Shown here piece by piece: positions 17,066 to 26,170 of a stretch of DNA of 38,374 nt; position 1 is the stretch's first letter; each line of letters opens with the position of its first letter. The notes below the pieces were generated by a model that was not told the DNA's origin, did no database searches, and saw only the letters and a list, made by a program, of their open reading frames with translations. The position numbers and the translations under genes are program-made. The stretch comes from Rhodanobacter sp. 67-28 (GTDB lineage Bacteria; Pseudomonadota; Gammaproteobacteria; Xanthomonadales; Rhodanobacteraceae). The stretch spans positions 1 through 38,374 of the forward strand of contig MKTU01000049.1 in assembly GCA_001898415.1 (NCBI GenBank), written 5' to 3'.

Positions 17066-18385
17066 ATGAGCACATCGACTCCTCTCGCGAAACGCATCCT
17101 CTGGGGCCTGGTGATCGGCGTGGTTGCCGCCGTGGTCACGCTCGGCATCGGCCAGTGGCATCCGCCCACCCTGGCGTTGATGCAGAAGATTTCCGGGGCC
17201 GTGTTCGACCCGTTCGGGCAGATCTTCCTGCGCATGCTGTTCTTCGTGGTGATCCCGCTGGTATTCAGCTCGCTGGCCTCGGGCGTGGCCCAGCTCGGCC
17301 GGCTGGACCGGCTCGGCCCGCTCGCCGGACGTACGTTCCTGCTGTTCTTCCTCAACATGGGCATCGCCGTGGCGATCGGCCTGGTGATGATGAACACCGT
17401 GCAGCCCGGCCATCACCTGGACGAGCAGGCGCGCGCCCAGCTGATGCAGGAGTACGGCAGCAGTGCGCAGAAGACGATCGACACCAGGGCGGCCCAGCCG
17501 AGCATGAGCTTCGGCACGCTGGTGGAGATGTTCATGCCGCGCAACCTGGTCGGCGCGGTGGCCGGTCCCAGCCGCAATGCGCTCGGCGACGTGCTGCCGC
17601 TGATCCTGTTCGCAATCCTGGTAGGCGCCGCCGCCACCCAGTTGCGCGAGAAGGAGCGCAAGCGCGTGCAGGTGGCGCTGGACACCATCACCGACCTGAT
17701 GACCAGGATCGTCGGCTTTGCGCTGGAGCTGGCGCCGTACGCGGTGCCGGCGATGATCTACAGCGTGATCGTCAAGGTCGGCGTGGATGTACTGCTGGCG
17801 CTGTCGGTATTCGTGATCGGCTGCACCGTGGCACTGGCGCTGCACCTGTTCGGCACCATGTCGCTGTGGCTGCGCTTCCTGGCGAAGCGCTCGCCGCTGG
17901 TGTACTTCCGGCAGATTCGCGCCCTGCTGATCACCGCCTTCTCCACCAGCTCCAGCAACGCCTGCCTGCCCGCTTCGCTGGCGGTGGCGCAGGAGGAACT
18001 GAAGCTAAACCCCAGCACCGCCGGCTTCGTGCTGCCGCTGGGCGCGACCATGAACATGAGCGGCACCGCCCTGTTCGAGGGCTGCGTGGTGCTGTTCGTG
18101 GCGCAGGCGTTCGGCGTGGAACTCAGCCTGACCCATCAGGCCATCCTGATGCTGTTGTCGGTGCTGAGCGCGGTGGCCGTGGCCGGCATTCCCGGCGGGT
18201 CGCTGCCGATGATCGCCGGCCTGCTGGCCACCTTCGGCATCCCGCCCGAGGGCATCGGCATCATCATCGGCGTCGATCGCGTGCTCGACATGATGCGCAC
18301 CACGGTAAACGTGGGCAGCGACATCGTTACCGCCACGGTGGTGGACAACCAGCTGCGCGACCGTTTCGCGACGACGGCCCCGTAA
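17066..18385 (+). CDS. Dicarboxylate/amino acid:cation symporter (DAACS/SLC1 family)
   Basis: A 439-residue membrane transporter of the GltP/DctA fold. HP1 carries [12 protein letters not shown]7 carries NMSGT; TM8 carries [16 protein letters not shown], in which the Arg equivalent to R397 of GltPh is kept, predicting a substrate with a side-chain or second carboxylate (glutamate, aspartate or a C4-dicarboxylate). The TM7 motif reads NMSGT instead of the usual NMDGT, so the Asp that helps bind a sodium ion in GltPh is replaced by Ser. The start is the ATG at 17066 ([10 protein letters not shown]). It diverges from prpB; a role in propionate use is not shown. Confidence 0.92.
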   Translation: MSTSTPLAKRILWGLVIGVVAAVVTLGIGQWHPPTLALMQKISGAVFDPFGQIFLRMLFFVVIPLVFSSLASGVAQLGRLDRLGPLAGRTFLLFFLNMGIAVAIGLVMMNTVQPGHHLDEQARAQLMQEYGSSAQKTIDTRAAQPSMSFGTLVEMFMPRNLVGAVAGPSRNALGDVLPLILFAILVGAAATQLREKERKRVQVALDTITDLMTRIVGFALELAPYAVPAMIYSVIVKVGVDVLLALSVFVIGCTVALALHLFGTMSLWLRFLAKRSPLVYFRQIRALLITAFSTSSSNACLPASLAVAQEELKLNPSTAGFVLPLGATMNMSGTALFEGCVVLFVAQAFGVELSLTHQAILMLLSVLSAVAVAGIPGGSLPMIAGLLATFGIPPEGIGIIIGVDRVLDMMRTTVNVGSDIVTATVVDNQLRDRFATTAP

Positions 18386-18456
18386 GCCCGTCCGCTGCGG
18401 CTCGAAGGGCTTGAAGCCGGCTGCTTCGCCCGCATCTGCACAGTACCGTCAAGCCG

Positions 18457-18502
18457 ATAGCTACAGCCAATCAAACCCATGCCAACAATCAATTAGATAA
18501 AT
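18457..18502 (+). promoter_or_regulatory. Candidate OxyR site and -10 region upstream of ahpC
   Basis: Two 15-base units, ATAGCTACAGCCAAT (18457-18471) and ATGCCAACAATCAAT (18479-18493), separated by 7 bases, follow the ATAGntnnnanCTAT-N7-ATAGntnnnanCTAT layout of OxyR sites with several mismatches. The -10-like TAGATA (18494-18499) follows at once. Also CAATT/AATTG (18490-18494, 18500-18504) is symmetric. OxyR control of ahpC is well known in relatives; the site here is imperfect. Confidence 0.42.
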
Positions 18503-18559
18503 TGGCGACGGGCTCGTAGCATTCCTTTCGTTGTCCAACCACCACGGGAAGCCAAGCAG

Positions 18560-19123
18560 ATGTCCCTGATCAACACCGAAGTGAAACCGTTCAAGGCCCA
18601 GGCCCTCAAGGCCGGCAAGTTCATCGAAGTCAGCGAAGCCGACCTGAAGGGCAAGTGGTCGGTGGTGTTCTTCTATCCGGCCGACTTCACCTTCGTCTGC
18701 CCGACCGAGCTGGAGGACCTGGCCGACAACTACGCCGAATTCCAGAAGCTGGGCGTCGAGATCTACTCGGTCTCCACCGACACCCATTTCGCGCACAAGG
18801 CGTGGCACGACACCTCCGACGCGGTGAAGAAGATCAACTACACCATGGTCGGCGACCCCACCCACCAGATCTCGCGCAACTTCGACGTGCTGATCGAGGC
18901 CGACGGCATCGCCGATCGCGGCACCTTCGTGATCGATCCCGCGGGCAAGATCCAGATCGTCGAGATCACCGCTGGCGGCATCGGCCGCGACGCGTCCGAA
19001 CTGCTGCGCAAGGTCAAGGCCGCGCAGTACGTCGCCGCCCATCCGAACGAGGTCTGCCCGGCCAAGTGGAAGGAAGGCGAGAAGACCCTCGCGCCGTCGC
19101 TGGACCTGGTCGGCAAGATCTGA
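18560..19123 (+). CDS. ahpC: Alkyl hydroperoxide reductase subunit C (peroxiredoxin)
   Basis: AhpC reduces hydrogen peroxide, organic hydroperoxides and peroxynitrite in the cytosol. The 187-residue typical 2-Cys peroxiredoxin (AhpC/Prx1) has the peroxidatic C47 in FTFVCPTE and the resolving C166 in NEVCPAKW, close to the E. coli positions. GGGAAG lies upstream of the ATG. AhpF, its flavoprotein reductase, is encoded 181 bases downstream on the same strand, with a GC-rich hairpin between them. Confidence 0.98.
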   Translation: MSLINTEVKPFKAQALKAGKFIEVSEADLKGKWSVVFFYPADFTFVCPTELEDLADNYAEFQKLGVEIYSVSTDTHFAHKAWHDTSDAVKKINYTMVGDPTHQISRNFDVLIEADGIADRGTFVIDPAGKIQIVEITAGGIGRDASELLRKVKAAQYVAAHPNEVCPAKWKEGEKTLAPSLDLVGKI

Positions 19124-19148
19124 GTTTTCGCTGCAACGATGTCACGGA

Positions 19149-19172
19149 CCCGGGCGCCGCGGTGCGCCCGGG
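19149..19172 (+). terminator. GC-rich hairpin between ahpC and ahpF (attenuator-like)
   Basis: CCCGGGCGC (19149-19157) and GCGCCCGGG (19164-19172) form a perfect 9-bp stem with a 6-base loop, 25 bases after the ahpC stop. There is no U tract. Such a hairpin could protect the ahpC message or reduce read-through into ahpF, giving more AhpC than AhpF. Confidence 0.5.
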
Positions 19173-19304
19173 CTCCGCACAGGATGCTTGTGCCAGCGGC
19201 CTGCGTCCGGCCTGCCCCTCCCTCCGTCAGGTCGGCCCTCCCCATGGCGCCGGCCGCTGCCACAAGCCTCCCGCATCCCCCTTATCCGTTTCGGAGTGTT
19301 CGCC

Positions 19305-20897
19305 ATGCTCGACGAAGCCCTCAAGACCCAACTGAAGTCCTACCTGGAAAAGCTGACGCAACCGATCGAGCTGGTCGCAGCGCTGGATGACGGCGCCAAG
19401 TCGCGCGAGCTGGACGAGTTGCTGCGGGAGATCGCGACGTTGTCGGACAAGATCAGCCTGCGCCGCGACGACAGCGAAGCACGCAAGCCCTCGTTCGCGA
19501 TCAACCGCGTTGGCACCGACATCGGCGTGCGCTTCGCCGGCATCCCGATGGGCCATGAATTCACCTCGCTCGTGCTGGCCCTGCTGCAGGTCGGCGGACA
19601 TCCGTCCAAGGCGGCGGCCGAGCTGATCGAGCAGGTGCGCAGCCTCGATGGCGAATACAGGTTCGAGACCTATTTCTCGCTCTCCTGCCAGAACTGCCCC
19701 GACGTGGTGCAGGCGCTGAACCTGATGAGCGTGCTCAATCCGAACATCCAGCACGTCGCCATCGACGGCGCGCTGTACCAGGACGAGGTCGAGACGCGCC
19801 AGGTGATGTCGGTACCCACCGTGTTCCTCAACGGCGAGCTGTTCGACCAGGGCCGCATGAGCCTGGAGCAGATCCTGGCCAGGATCGACACCGGCTCCAG
19901 CGCCCGCGAAGCGGAGAAGATCAAGACCAAGGAAGCGTTCGATGTGCTCGTGGTGGGTGGCGGACCGGCCGGTGCCGCAGCGGCAATCTACGCCGCGCGC
20001 AAGGGCATCCGCACCGGCGTGGCGGCCGAGCGCTTCGGTGGCCAGGTGCTGGACACCATGGCGATCGAGAACTTCGTCTCGGTCGACTACACCGAAGGCC
20101 CGAAAATGGGCGCGGCGCTGGAGCAACACGTCAAGAACTACGACGTCGATCTCATGAACCTGCAACGCGCCGAGAAGCTGGTGCCCGCGACCGCACCCGG
20201 CGGTCTGGTCGAGGTGCAACTGGCCAATGGCGCCACGCTGAAGTCGAAGACGGTGATCCTGGCCACCGGCGCGCGCTGGCGGCAGATGGGCGTGCCCGGC
20301 GAGGACCAGTATCGCAACAAGGGCGTGGCCTACTGCCCGCACTGCGACGGCCCGCTGTTCAAGGGCAAGCGCGTGGCGGTGATCGGCGGCGGCAACTCCG
20401 GCGTCGAGGCGGCGATCGACCTGGCCGGCGTCGTCAGCCACGTCACGTTGATCGAGTTCGACAGCAAGCTGCGCGCGGATGACGTCCTGCAACGCAAGCT
20501 GCGCAGCCTGCCCAATGTGGACATCATCGTCAGCGCGCTCACCACCGAGGTGCTGGGCGACGGACAGAAGGTCAGCGCGCTGGTCTACAAGGACCGCGTC
20601 AGCGATGAGATGCACACGCTCGAACTGGAAGGCATCTTCGTGCAGATCGGCCTGCTGCCGAACACCGAGTGGCTGAAGGGCACGCTGGAACTCTCGCCCC
20701 GCGGCGAGATCGTCATCGACGAACGCGGCCAGACCTCCGTGCCCGGCGTGTTCGCCGCCGGCGACGCCACCACAGTGCCGTACAAGCAGATCGTGATCGC
20801 GATGGGCGCCGGTTCCACCGCCGCGCTGAGCGCGTTCGACCACATCATCCGCAGCCCCGTGGCGGCGGCGGTCGAACCCGAGGAGGTGGCAGCCTGA
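19305..20897 (+). CDS. ahpF: Alkyl hydroperoxide reductase subunit F
   Basis: AhpF passes electrons from NADH through FAD and two disulphides to AhpC. The 530-residue protein has the N-terminal double thioredoxin-fold domain with C128/C131 (SCQNCPD), then a thioredoxin-reductase-like part with FAD-binding GGGPAG (218-223), redox C344/C347 (CPHC) and a GGGNSG nucleotide loop (361-366), and the closing GVFAAGDAT motif. The ATG at 19305 has GGAG eight bases upstream; the frame runs on further upstream but without coding character. Length is that of the family. Confidence 0.97.
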   Translation: MLDEALKTQLKSYLEKLTQPIELVAALDDGAKSRELDELLREIATLSDKISLRRDDSEARKPSFAINRVGTDIGVRFAGIPMGHEFTSLVLALLQVGGHPSKAAAELIEQVRSLDGEYRFETYFSLSCQNCPDVVQALNLMSVLNPNIQHVAIDGALYQDEVETRQVMSVPTVFLNGELFDQGRMSLEQILARIDTGSSAREAEKIKTKEAFDVLVVGGGPAGAAAAIYAARKGIRTGVAAERFGGQVLDTMAIENFVSVDYTEGPKMGAALEQHVKNYDVDLMNLQRAEKLVPATAPGGLVEVQLANGATLKSKTVILATGARWRQMGVPGEDQYRNKGVAYCPHCDGPLFKGKRVAVIGGGNSGVEAAIDLAGVVSHVTLIEFDSKLRADDVLQRKLRSLPNVDIIVSALTTEVLGDGQKVSALVYKDRVSDEMHTLELEGIFVQIGLLPNTEWLKGTLELSPRGEIVIDERGQTSVPGVFAAGDATTVPYKQIVIAMGAGSTAALSAFDHIIRSPVAAAVEPEEVAA

Positions 20898-20982
20898 CCA
20901 TCACTGAGGGCACCCGCGGCAAGCGCCGCGGGGCGGCTATGCTCGGGCGGCCGCTTTCGGCGCGTCACCCGGCTCGCAAGAC

Positions 20983-21807
20983 ATGACTCCGCTGCAGCAA
21001 TTCATCGAGACCCACCCGCGGTTGTTCGTGCTGACCGGCGCCGGTGTCAGCACCGACTCCGGCATTCCCGACTACCGCGACCGCGAGGGCGAGTGGAAGC
21101 GCCCCCCGCCGGTGACGCTGCAGGCCTTCATGCACGAACACGCCACGCGCCAGCGCTACTGGGCGCGCAGCCTGATCGGCTGGCCGCACTTCGGCCAGGC
21201 GAGCCCGAACCCCGCGCACCTGGCCCTGGCGCAACTGGAGCGGCGCGGGCACATCGAGCTGCTGGTCACCCAGAACGTCGATCGCCTGCACCAGCGCGCC
21301 GGCAGCGAGCGCGTGGTCGACCTGCACGGCAGGCTCGACGAAGTGCGCTGCATGGCCTGCGACTGGCGCCTGCCGCGCGATGCATTCCAGCAGCAGCTGG
21401 TCGAACGCAACCCGGCCTGGCAACACCTCGACGCCACCATCGCCCCCGACGGCGACGCGGACCTGGACGGCCAGGACTTCACCCGCTTCGCCGTGCCGCC
21501 GTGCCCTCGCTGCGGCGGCATCGTGAAGCCGGACGTGGTGTTCTTCGGCGAGGGCGTGCCGCGCGGGCGCGTGGAAGCGGCCACGCAGGCGCTCGACGCA
21601 TCGGGTGGCGTGCTGGTGGTCGGCTCCTCGCTGATGGTCTATTCCGGCTACCGTTTCGTGCAGGCCGCGGCGAGGGTCGGCAAGCCGGTGGCGGCGGTGA
21701 CGCTCGGCCGCACGCGCGCCGATGCGCTGCTCAGCCTGAAGGTCGACGGGCGTTGCAGCGATGCCCTGGCGTTCGTGCTGGACGCCGAACCGCTGGCCGT
21801 CATCTGA
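20983..21807 (+). CDS. NAD-dependent protein deacylase, sirtuin (SIR2 family, class II-like)
   Basis: Sirtuins remove acyl groups from lysines using NAD+. The 274-residue product has the NAD-binding GAGVSTDSGIPDYR (19-32), the TQNVDRLHQRAG segment (94-105), catalytic His in DLHGRLDE (near 113) and four zinc Cys (RCMAC and PPCPRC). The TDSGIPDYR form and overall arrangement resemble SIRT4-type (class II) sirtuins rather than E. coli CobB. It lies 85 bases after ahpF in the same direction within a redox-repair block. No strong ribosome binding site is seen. Confidence 0.92.
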   Translation: MTPLQQFIETHPRLFVLTGAGVSTDSGIPDYRDREGEWKRPPPVTLQAFMHEHATRQRYWARSLIGWPHFGQASPNPAHLALAQLERRGHIELLVTQNVDRLHQRAGSERVVDLHGRLDEVRCMACDWRLPRDAFQQQLVERNPAWQHLDATIAPDGDADLDGQDFTRFAVPPCPRCGGIVKPDVVFFGEGVPRGRVEAATQALDASGGVLVVGSSLMVYSGYRFVQAAARVGKPVAAVTLGRTRADALLSLKVDGRCSDALAFVLDAEPLAVI

Positions 21808-21906
21808 TCGCCGGGGAGTAACCTTGGCACGCCTCCGACGAACCCCATGTAGTCAGCAACGCCCGCTGCTCGCCAGCGTGCAGGTCGACCATCCCCGGAG
21901 GCTCCC

Positions 21907-22365
21907 ATGTCGAAATACCGCAAGACCGCCGAAGCGCTAGCCCGGCTCACACCCGAGCAATACCGGGTCACCCAGGAGGCCGCCACCGAGCGCCCGTTCG
22001 ACAATCTCTACAACGCGCACGCCGCGCCCGGCCTGTACGTCGACATCGTTTCCGGCGAACCGCTGTTCAGCTCGCTGGACAAGTTCGACAGCAGCTGCGG
22101 CTGGCCCAGCTTTACCCGCCCCGTGCAGGTCGAGCGCGTGGTGGAGAAGCACGACACCAGCCACGGCATGCTCCGCACCGAGGTGCGCTCGCGCGACGGC
22201 GACAGCCACCTGGGCCACGTCTTCCCCGACGGCCCACGCGCCAGTGGCGGCTTGCGCTACTGCATCAACTCTGCCTCGCTGCGCTTCATTCCGCTGGAAC
22301 AGCTGGAGAAAGAGGGCTATGGCGAGTTTCTCCACCTGTTCGACCACGCGAGGGACGACGCATGA
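21907..22365 (+). CDS. msrB: Peptide-methionine (R)-S-oxide reductase MsrB
   Basis: MsrB repairs the R form of methionine sulphoxide. The 152-residue protein has the catalytic Cys in [11 protein letters not shown] near residue 115 and the recycling Cys in DSSCGWPSF near residue 60. The zinc-binding CxxC pairs seen in many MsrB proteins are absent, making this a zinc-free form. A CCCGGAGG ribosome binding site precedes the ATG. The stop overlaps the msrA start by four bases (ATGA). Confidence 0.96.
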   Translation: MSKYRKTAEALARLTPEQYRVTQEAATERPFDNLYNAHAAPGLYVDIVSGEPLFSSLDKFDSSCGWPSFTRPVQVERVVEKHDTSHGMLRTEVRSRDGDSHLGHVFPDGPRASGGLRYCINSASLRFIPLEQLEKEGYGEFLHLFDHARDDA

Positions 22366-22889
22366 ACCCCACCAGCGAACGCGCGCTCCTGGCCGGTGGC
22401 TGCTTCTGGGGCATGCAGGAATTGATCCGCCGGCAGCCCGGCGTGCTGTCTACCCGCGTGGGCTATTCCGGTGGTGACGTGCCGAACGCCACCTACCGTC
22501 ATCACGGCAACCACGCCGAGGCGATCGAGATCATCTTCGATCCCGCGCGGATCAGCTATCGCCGGCTGCTGGAGTTCTTCTTCCAGATCCACGACCCGAC
22601 CACGCCGAATCGCCAGGGCAACGACCGCGGCAGCAGCTATCGCTCGGCGATCTTCCATACCAGCGAGGCGCAGCGGCAGGTGGCCCTCGACACCATCGCC
22701 GATGTCGAGGCCAGTGGCCTGTGGCCGGGCAAGGTAGTGACCGAACTCGCCCCCGCCGGCGATTTCTGGGAGGCCGAACCCGAGCACCAGGACTACCTGC
22801 AGCATTACCCCGGCGGCTACACCTGCCACTTCATCCGGCCGGACTGGAAGCTGCCGCATCGCGGCGGAGAAACCGGGCAAGCCGGCTGA
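22362..22889 (+). CDS. msrA: Peptide-methionine (S)-S-oxide reductase MsrA
   Basis: MsrA repairs the S form of methionine sulphoxide in free and protein-bound methionine. The 175-residue protein has the catalytic GGCFWGMQE motif (12-20), GYSGG, and the [17 protein letters not shown] region. It has no signal peptide, so it is cytosolic. It is translationally coupled to msrB and closes the plus-strand ahpC-ahpF-sirtuin-msrB-msrA series. Confidence 0.97.
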   Translation: MNPTSERALLAGGCFWGMQELIRRQPGVLSTRVGYSGGDVPNATYRHHGNHAEAIEIIFDPARISYRRLLEFFFQIHDPTTPNRQGNDRGSSYRSAIFHTSEAQRQVALDTIADVEASGLWPGKVVTELAPAGDFWEAEPEHQDYLQHYPGGYTCHFIRPDWKLPHRGGETGQAG

Positions 22890-22957
22890 TCGCTGGCGCG
22901 AGCCGAGCTGCTCGGGCAAAGTGCGTTTGCGCAAATCCACACCGGCCCGGATCGAAC

Positions 22958-23521
22958 ATGGATGCTTTCAGCTACCTGTCCGTTTTGCTCTCGATCATCG
23001 TGGGCCTGGCGATCACCCAGGTGTTGCAGGGTCTGCGCGGCCTGATGCTGGCGCGCTCCAGCGCGACGATGTACTGGCCTTCGCTGGCGTGGGCCATCTT
23101 GCTGCTGGTACTCGACGTGCAAGTCTGGTGGGCCATGTACGACCTGCGCCTGCGCCAGGACTGGAGTTTCCTCGGCTTCTCCGTGCTGCTGGCGCAAACC
23201 GTGCCGTTGTACCTGCTGGCCGGGCTGGTCCTGCCGGACATCACCGCGGGTGAACCGGTCGACCTGCGCCGGCATTACTACGCCAACCACCGCTGGTTTT
23301 ATACCTTGCTGGTGCTGCTGCTGGTGATCAGCCTCGGCAAGAGCCGGATGCTCCACGGCGCCCTGCCCCGGACGCTGGATGCAGGCTTCCAGCTGATTTT
23401 CATTGCCGGCTCACTGCTGGGCGCGTGGACCTCGCGCGAGTGGCTGCACAAGGCGCTGGTGGTCTTCAGCGCCACGCTGATGGGCGCCTATATCGCGATG
23501 CTGTTCGCCCACCTCCGCTGA
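22958..23521 (+). CDS. Multipass membrane protein of unknown function
   Basis: A 187-residue hydrophobic protein (MDAFSYLSVLLSIIVGLAITQVLQG...) with about six predicted membrane segments: near 5-27, 40-60, 72-94, 113-131, 141-157 and 164-184. I recall similar uncharacterised proteins with the opening FSYLSVLLSIIxGLAITQ but no assigned role. It starts 68 bases after msrA in the same direction and ends five bases before the convergent lipase gene. It may be transcribed with the msr genes. Confidence 0.72.
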   Translation: MDAFSYLSVLLSIIVGLAITQVLQGLRGLMLARSSATMYWPSLAWAILLLVLDVQVWWAMYDLRLRQDWSFLGFSVLLAQTVPLYLLAGLVLPDITAGEPVDLRRHYYANHRWFYTLLVLLLVISLGKSRMLHGALPRTLDAGFQLIFIAGSLLGAWTSREWLHKALVVFSATLMGAYIAMLFAHLR

Positions 23522-23526
23522 CCGCT

Positions 23527-24690
23527 TCAGCGCAGCAGCACATCCACTGCCTGCCGGGCCATCGTGGACACCACGCGAAACAGCATGCCCAGCACGTACT
23601 CCACAAAGGCCACGGTGATGTTGACCGTGGCTGCCACGGCGCGGCCCATGAAACGCATGATCGCGGTGATGAGGTTGCGGATCATCGCCGCCAGTCGCAG
23701 CGACTGCAGCGCGCCGGAGTAGAGCAGCCGCGCCAGCGTGTCCAGGATGGTGGCGCCACCCAGCACCGCCAGGCCCGCGCCGTGGCCCAGCGCGGAGAGT
23801 ATCCAGTCCAGCGCGCGGAGGATCCAGCGCAGCGCGGTCGCCGACAGCATCATGCCTGGCCCGCCGACCGCGGCGGCCATGCCCAGCCAGGCTTCGGCCT
23901 GTTCGAAGCTGTCCGGCCCTTCCTGCAGCACCGGCAGCGCCCGCCAGGCGGCGTCGCCGACCGAGCGGCGATATTGCGGCATCAAGTGCGCCTCGATGGA
24001 CACCAGCTTGCCCGGGCCCTTCATGCGGTAGGCGGTGTCGCGCCAGGGCACGTGGCTGTACGGGTAGACCGGCACCATCGGCACCAGGTCGGTGTCGTGG
24101 TACACGCGGTGGATCGCATCGGCACCCAGGCGCCGGGTGAGGTATTGCGCATGCGGCTCCAACCCGGCGCGGGGCGCGCCGAAGGTGTACAGCTGCAGCT
24201 TGCAGCCGAGGTCGCCGAGGCTGTCGGCCACCAGCGTGGCGATCGCGCCACCGAGGCTGTGGCCCACCACGTGGATCGTGGATACCTCGGCCGGCGAACC
24301 GATCGCCTGGCGGATCTGCGGCAGCAAGGTCTGCGCCGCCGCCCAGAAACCGGCGTGCACGATGTAACCGCTGGGGCCGGCGACGCCGGCCATGCGCAGG
24401 TTGCTGAGCCAGTCGTAGGCGCTGGTCTTGAAGGTGCCGCGGATCGAGACCAGGCGCTCGCGTTCGCGCGCGTTCCTGCCGCGCGCCACGTAGCCGAAGC
24501 CGGTGCGCTGGCTGATCGGCGAGCTGCCCAGGCCGGTCGAACCGGTCAGCCGCGTGCCGCCCAGCAGGTCGAACGACTCGCGCGCCGTCGGCGCGGCGGT
24601 CGCCGCATCCACCATGTCGGTGGACAGGCGCAACGCGTACGCACTGTCCGCAATCTCGGCGGCCTGCGCCGGTGAAAGGTCATTCGACAT
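23527..24690 (-). CDS. Class 3 lipase-like protein with hydrophobic C-terminus
   Basis: The 387-residue protein carries a Lipase_3 alpha/beta-hydrolase domain: nucleophile S145 in VVGHSLGGAI, probable D201 in HDTDLVPMVP and H213 in YSHVPWRD. About 120 residues after the domain are hydrophobic and amphipathic (roughly 270-387), suggesting membrane contact. The ATG at 24690 (MSNDLSPAQ) has GGGAGGG at ideal spacing; the upstream ATGs do not. There is no signal peptide. A small exported DUF6795-like protein is encoded 43 bases upstream, in the same direction. Similar lipases with partner genes act as type VI secretion effectors, but no secretion genes are visible here. Confidence 0.83.
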   Translation of the reverse strand: MSNDLSPAQAAEIADSAYALRLSTDMVDAATAAPTARESFDLLGGTRLTGSTGLGSSPISQRTGFGYVARGRNARERERLVSIRGTFKTSAYDWLSNLRMAGVAGPSGYIVHAGFWAAAQTLLPQIRQAIGSPAEVSTIHVVGHSLGGAIATLVADSLGDLGCKLQLYTFGAPRAGLEPHAQYLTRRLGADAIHRVYHDTDLVPMVPVYPYSHVPWRDTAYRMKGPGKLVSIEAHLMPQYRRSVGDAAWRALPVLQEGPDSFEQAEAWLGMAAAVGGPGMMLSATALRWILRALDWILSALGHGAGLAVLGGATILDTLARLLYSGALQSLRLAAMIRNLITAIMRFMGRAVAATVNITVAFVEYVLGMLFRVVSTMARQAVDVLLR

Positions 24691-24733
24691 CCCCATCCCT
24701 CCCCGCTTGCTTCCAGTCAACTGAGCTTCCGGC

Positions 24734-25255
24734 TCAGATCGCCTTGCAGATACCGTAGTGCGTGCCCTCGAAATCGGGCGCGCGGGTCAGCTCGCATTCC
24801 AGGTTGAGCGGCTTGCCGTCGAGCTCCGCATTCGGCTCGTAGGAATTCCGGGTGTGCCGCCAGGCGGTGTAGTCGCGGCCTTCGTGGCGAATGGTGATCT
24901 TCTGCAGCACCACCGGCTGGTGCGGCACCGCGCGCAGCACGCCGGGGCGATGCTCCACCACCGGAAAGTGGAAGCGGCCTTGCGCATCGCTGAGCGTGTG
25001 TGCGGGCGGCACGTCGTTCTTGTTGTCCGACCACACCACTTCCTGCACCAGCTCGGCGCCCTGCACCGGCTTGCCGCCGCTCAACACCGTGCCATGCACC
25101 TCGGAAAACAGCACCAGCGGACTGGACAACCCCATGGCGCACCCCTCGGACAGAATGAAAGCCAACAAGAACAGTGCCGCCACGGCCAGCGTGCCGGGCC
25201 GCGACAAGAATCGCCGCCGCATCCCCTTGCCAGGTTCTCCCGCCCGCATCAGCAT
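24734..25255 (-). CDS. Small exported or membrane-anchored protein, DUF6795-like
   Basis: A 173-residue protein with an N-terminal hydrophobic segment (about 19-38) ending in SEGCAMG, a poor lipobox, so either a lipoprotein or an anchored protein. The body has a carboxypeptidase-regulatory/transthyretin-like beta pattern (SEVHGTVLSGGKPVQGAELVQEV, seen in part, and DAQGRFHFP), followed by a conserved-looking GKPLNLECEL segment. I recall this arrangement as DUF6795. AGGGGGA sits seven bases before the ATG at 25255. It precedes the lipase gene by 43 bases; a chaperone or immunity role toward the lipase is a guess. Confidence 0.62.
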   Translation of the reverse strand: MLMRAGEPGKGMRRRFLSRPGTLAVAALFLLAFILSEGCAMGLSSPLVLFSEVHGTVLSGGKPVQGAELVQEVVWSDNKNDVPPAHTLSDAQGRFHFPVVEHRPGVLRAVPHQPVVLQKITIRHEGRDYTAWRHTRNSYEPNAELDGKPLNLECELTRAPDFEGTHYGICKAI

Positions 25256-25346
25256 GCCCTGTCCCCCTCGAACGCCAACCGTACCGGCAAACCGCCCGCA
25301 AAAAAAGTGCAGGGTTCGACGTCCCGGCATCGAGCCGTCTCGTGCG

Positions 25347-25565
25347 CTACGCCCACGGCTCGGACTCGGCCAGCAGCTGGCGCAACCGGGCATCGTCCAT
25401 CGTGGCCAGCTCGTCCTCGGCCACGCGCAGGTTCTCCGCCGGCAGGGCGAGTTGACGGATCTCGCCGGCGCCGGCGCGCGAGAACACCAGCCGCACGTTG
25501 CCATACGAGGCGTCCAGCAGCGCGGCCTGCCAGTGCCCGTCGTGGAGATCGTCGAAACTGCGCAT
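25347..25565 (-). CDS. Small hypothetical protein
   Basis: A 72-residue acidic protein (MRSFDDLHDGHWQAALLDASYG...EPWA). I recall similar unnamed proteins in Xanthomonadales opening with MRSFDDLHDG, with no known function. The ATG at 25565 lacks a clear ribosome binding site, and the frame remains open upstream. It lies 91 bases upstream of the DUF6795-like gene on the same strand and is divergent from the DUF1428 gene. Confidence 0.6.
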   Translation of the reverse strand: MRSFDDLHDGHWQAALLDASYGNVRLVFSRAGAGEIRQLALPAENLRVAEDELATMDDARLRQLLAESEPWA

Positions 25566-25701
25566 GCTCGTGCTGCCCGGTCGCAAGTGGTCCGCCGATT
25601 GTATCGGCCCGCTTCGCCGCAGGCGTCGATTCCGCGCCCGCTCGTTCGTCGCACGATGGCAGACCGGCCATCCCGGCCGTGTCCTCCGCAGGAGTCCGCT
25701 C

Positions 25702-26058
25702 ATGTCCTACATCGACGGTTTCGTGATCGCCGTACCCGAGGCCAATCGCGCGCAGTTCATCGCCCACGCCCGCACCTATGACGCGATCTTCCTTGAGGTC
25801 GGCGCCCTCCGCGTCGTGGAGTGCTGGGGTGACGACGTGCCCGACGGCAAGCTCACCGATTTCCGCCGCGCGGTGCAGGCGAAGCCGGACGAAGCGGTGG
25901 CGTTCTCCTGGATCGAGTGGCCCGACAAGCCCACCCGCGACGCCGGCATGGAGAAGATCATGAAGGACCCGCGCATGGAGGCAGCCGCCAACTGCCCGTT
26001 CGACGGCAAGCGGATGATCTTCGGCGGCTTCGTGCCGGTGGTCAGCCTGCCAGGCTGA
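25702..26058 (+). CDS. DUF1428 family protein
   Basis: A 118-residue cytosolic protein with the DUF1428 pattern: MSYIDGFVIAVPEANR, GALRVVECWGDDVPDGKLTDF, a central AVAFSWIEWPDK and a C-terminal FDGKRMIFGGF. The fold is a dimeric alpha/beta barrel of the antibiotic-monooxygenase type, and the function is unknown. GCAGGAG (25688-25694) is a good ribosome binding site. It stands as a single gene. Confidence 0.9.
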   Translation: MSYIDGFVIAVPEANRAQFIAHARTYDAIFLEVGALRVVECWGDDVPDGKLTDFRRAVQAKPDEAVAFSWIEWPDKPTRDAGMEKIMKDPRMEAAANCPFDGKRMIFGGFVPVVSLPG

Positions 26059-26170
26059 GTGCCGCCGAACCCGCGCCTTCCGCTCCCGGCGGTTCGACGG
26101 GTAGCCTCGGCCTGCCCGGTTGGCCATACTGCAAGCCAACCGGTAATGCCCGAAGACCGCACGCCACTCC

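Noticed and set aside
23527..25255. Naming the lipase pair as a type VI secretion effector and immunity pair
   Set aside because: No VgrG, PAAR, Hcp or other secretion gene is present, so only the possibility is recorded.
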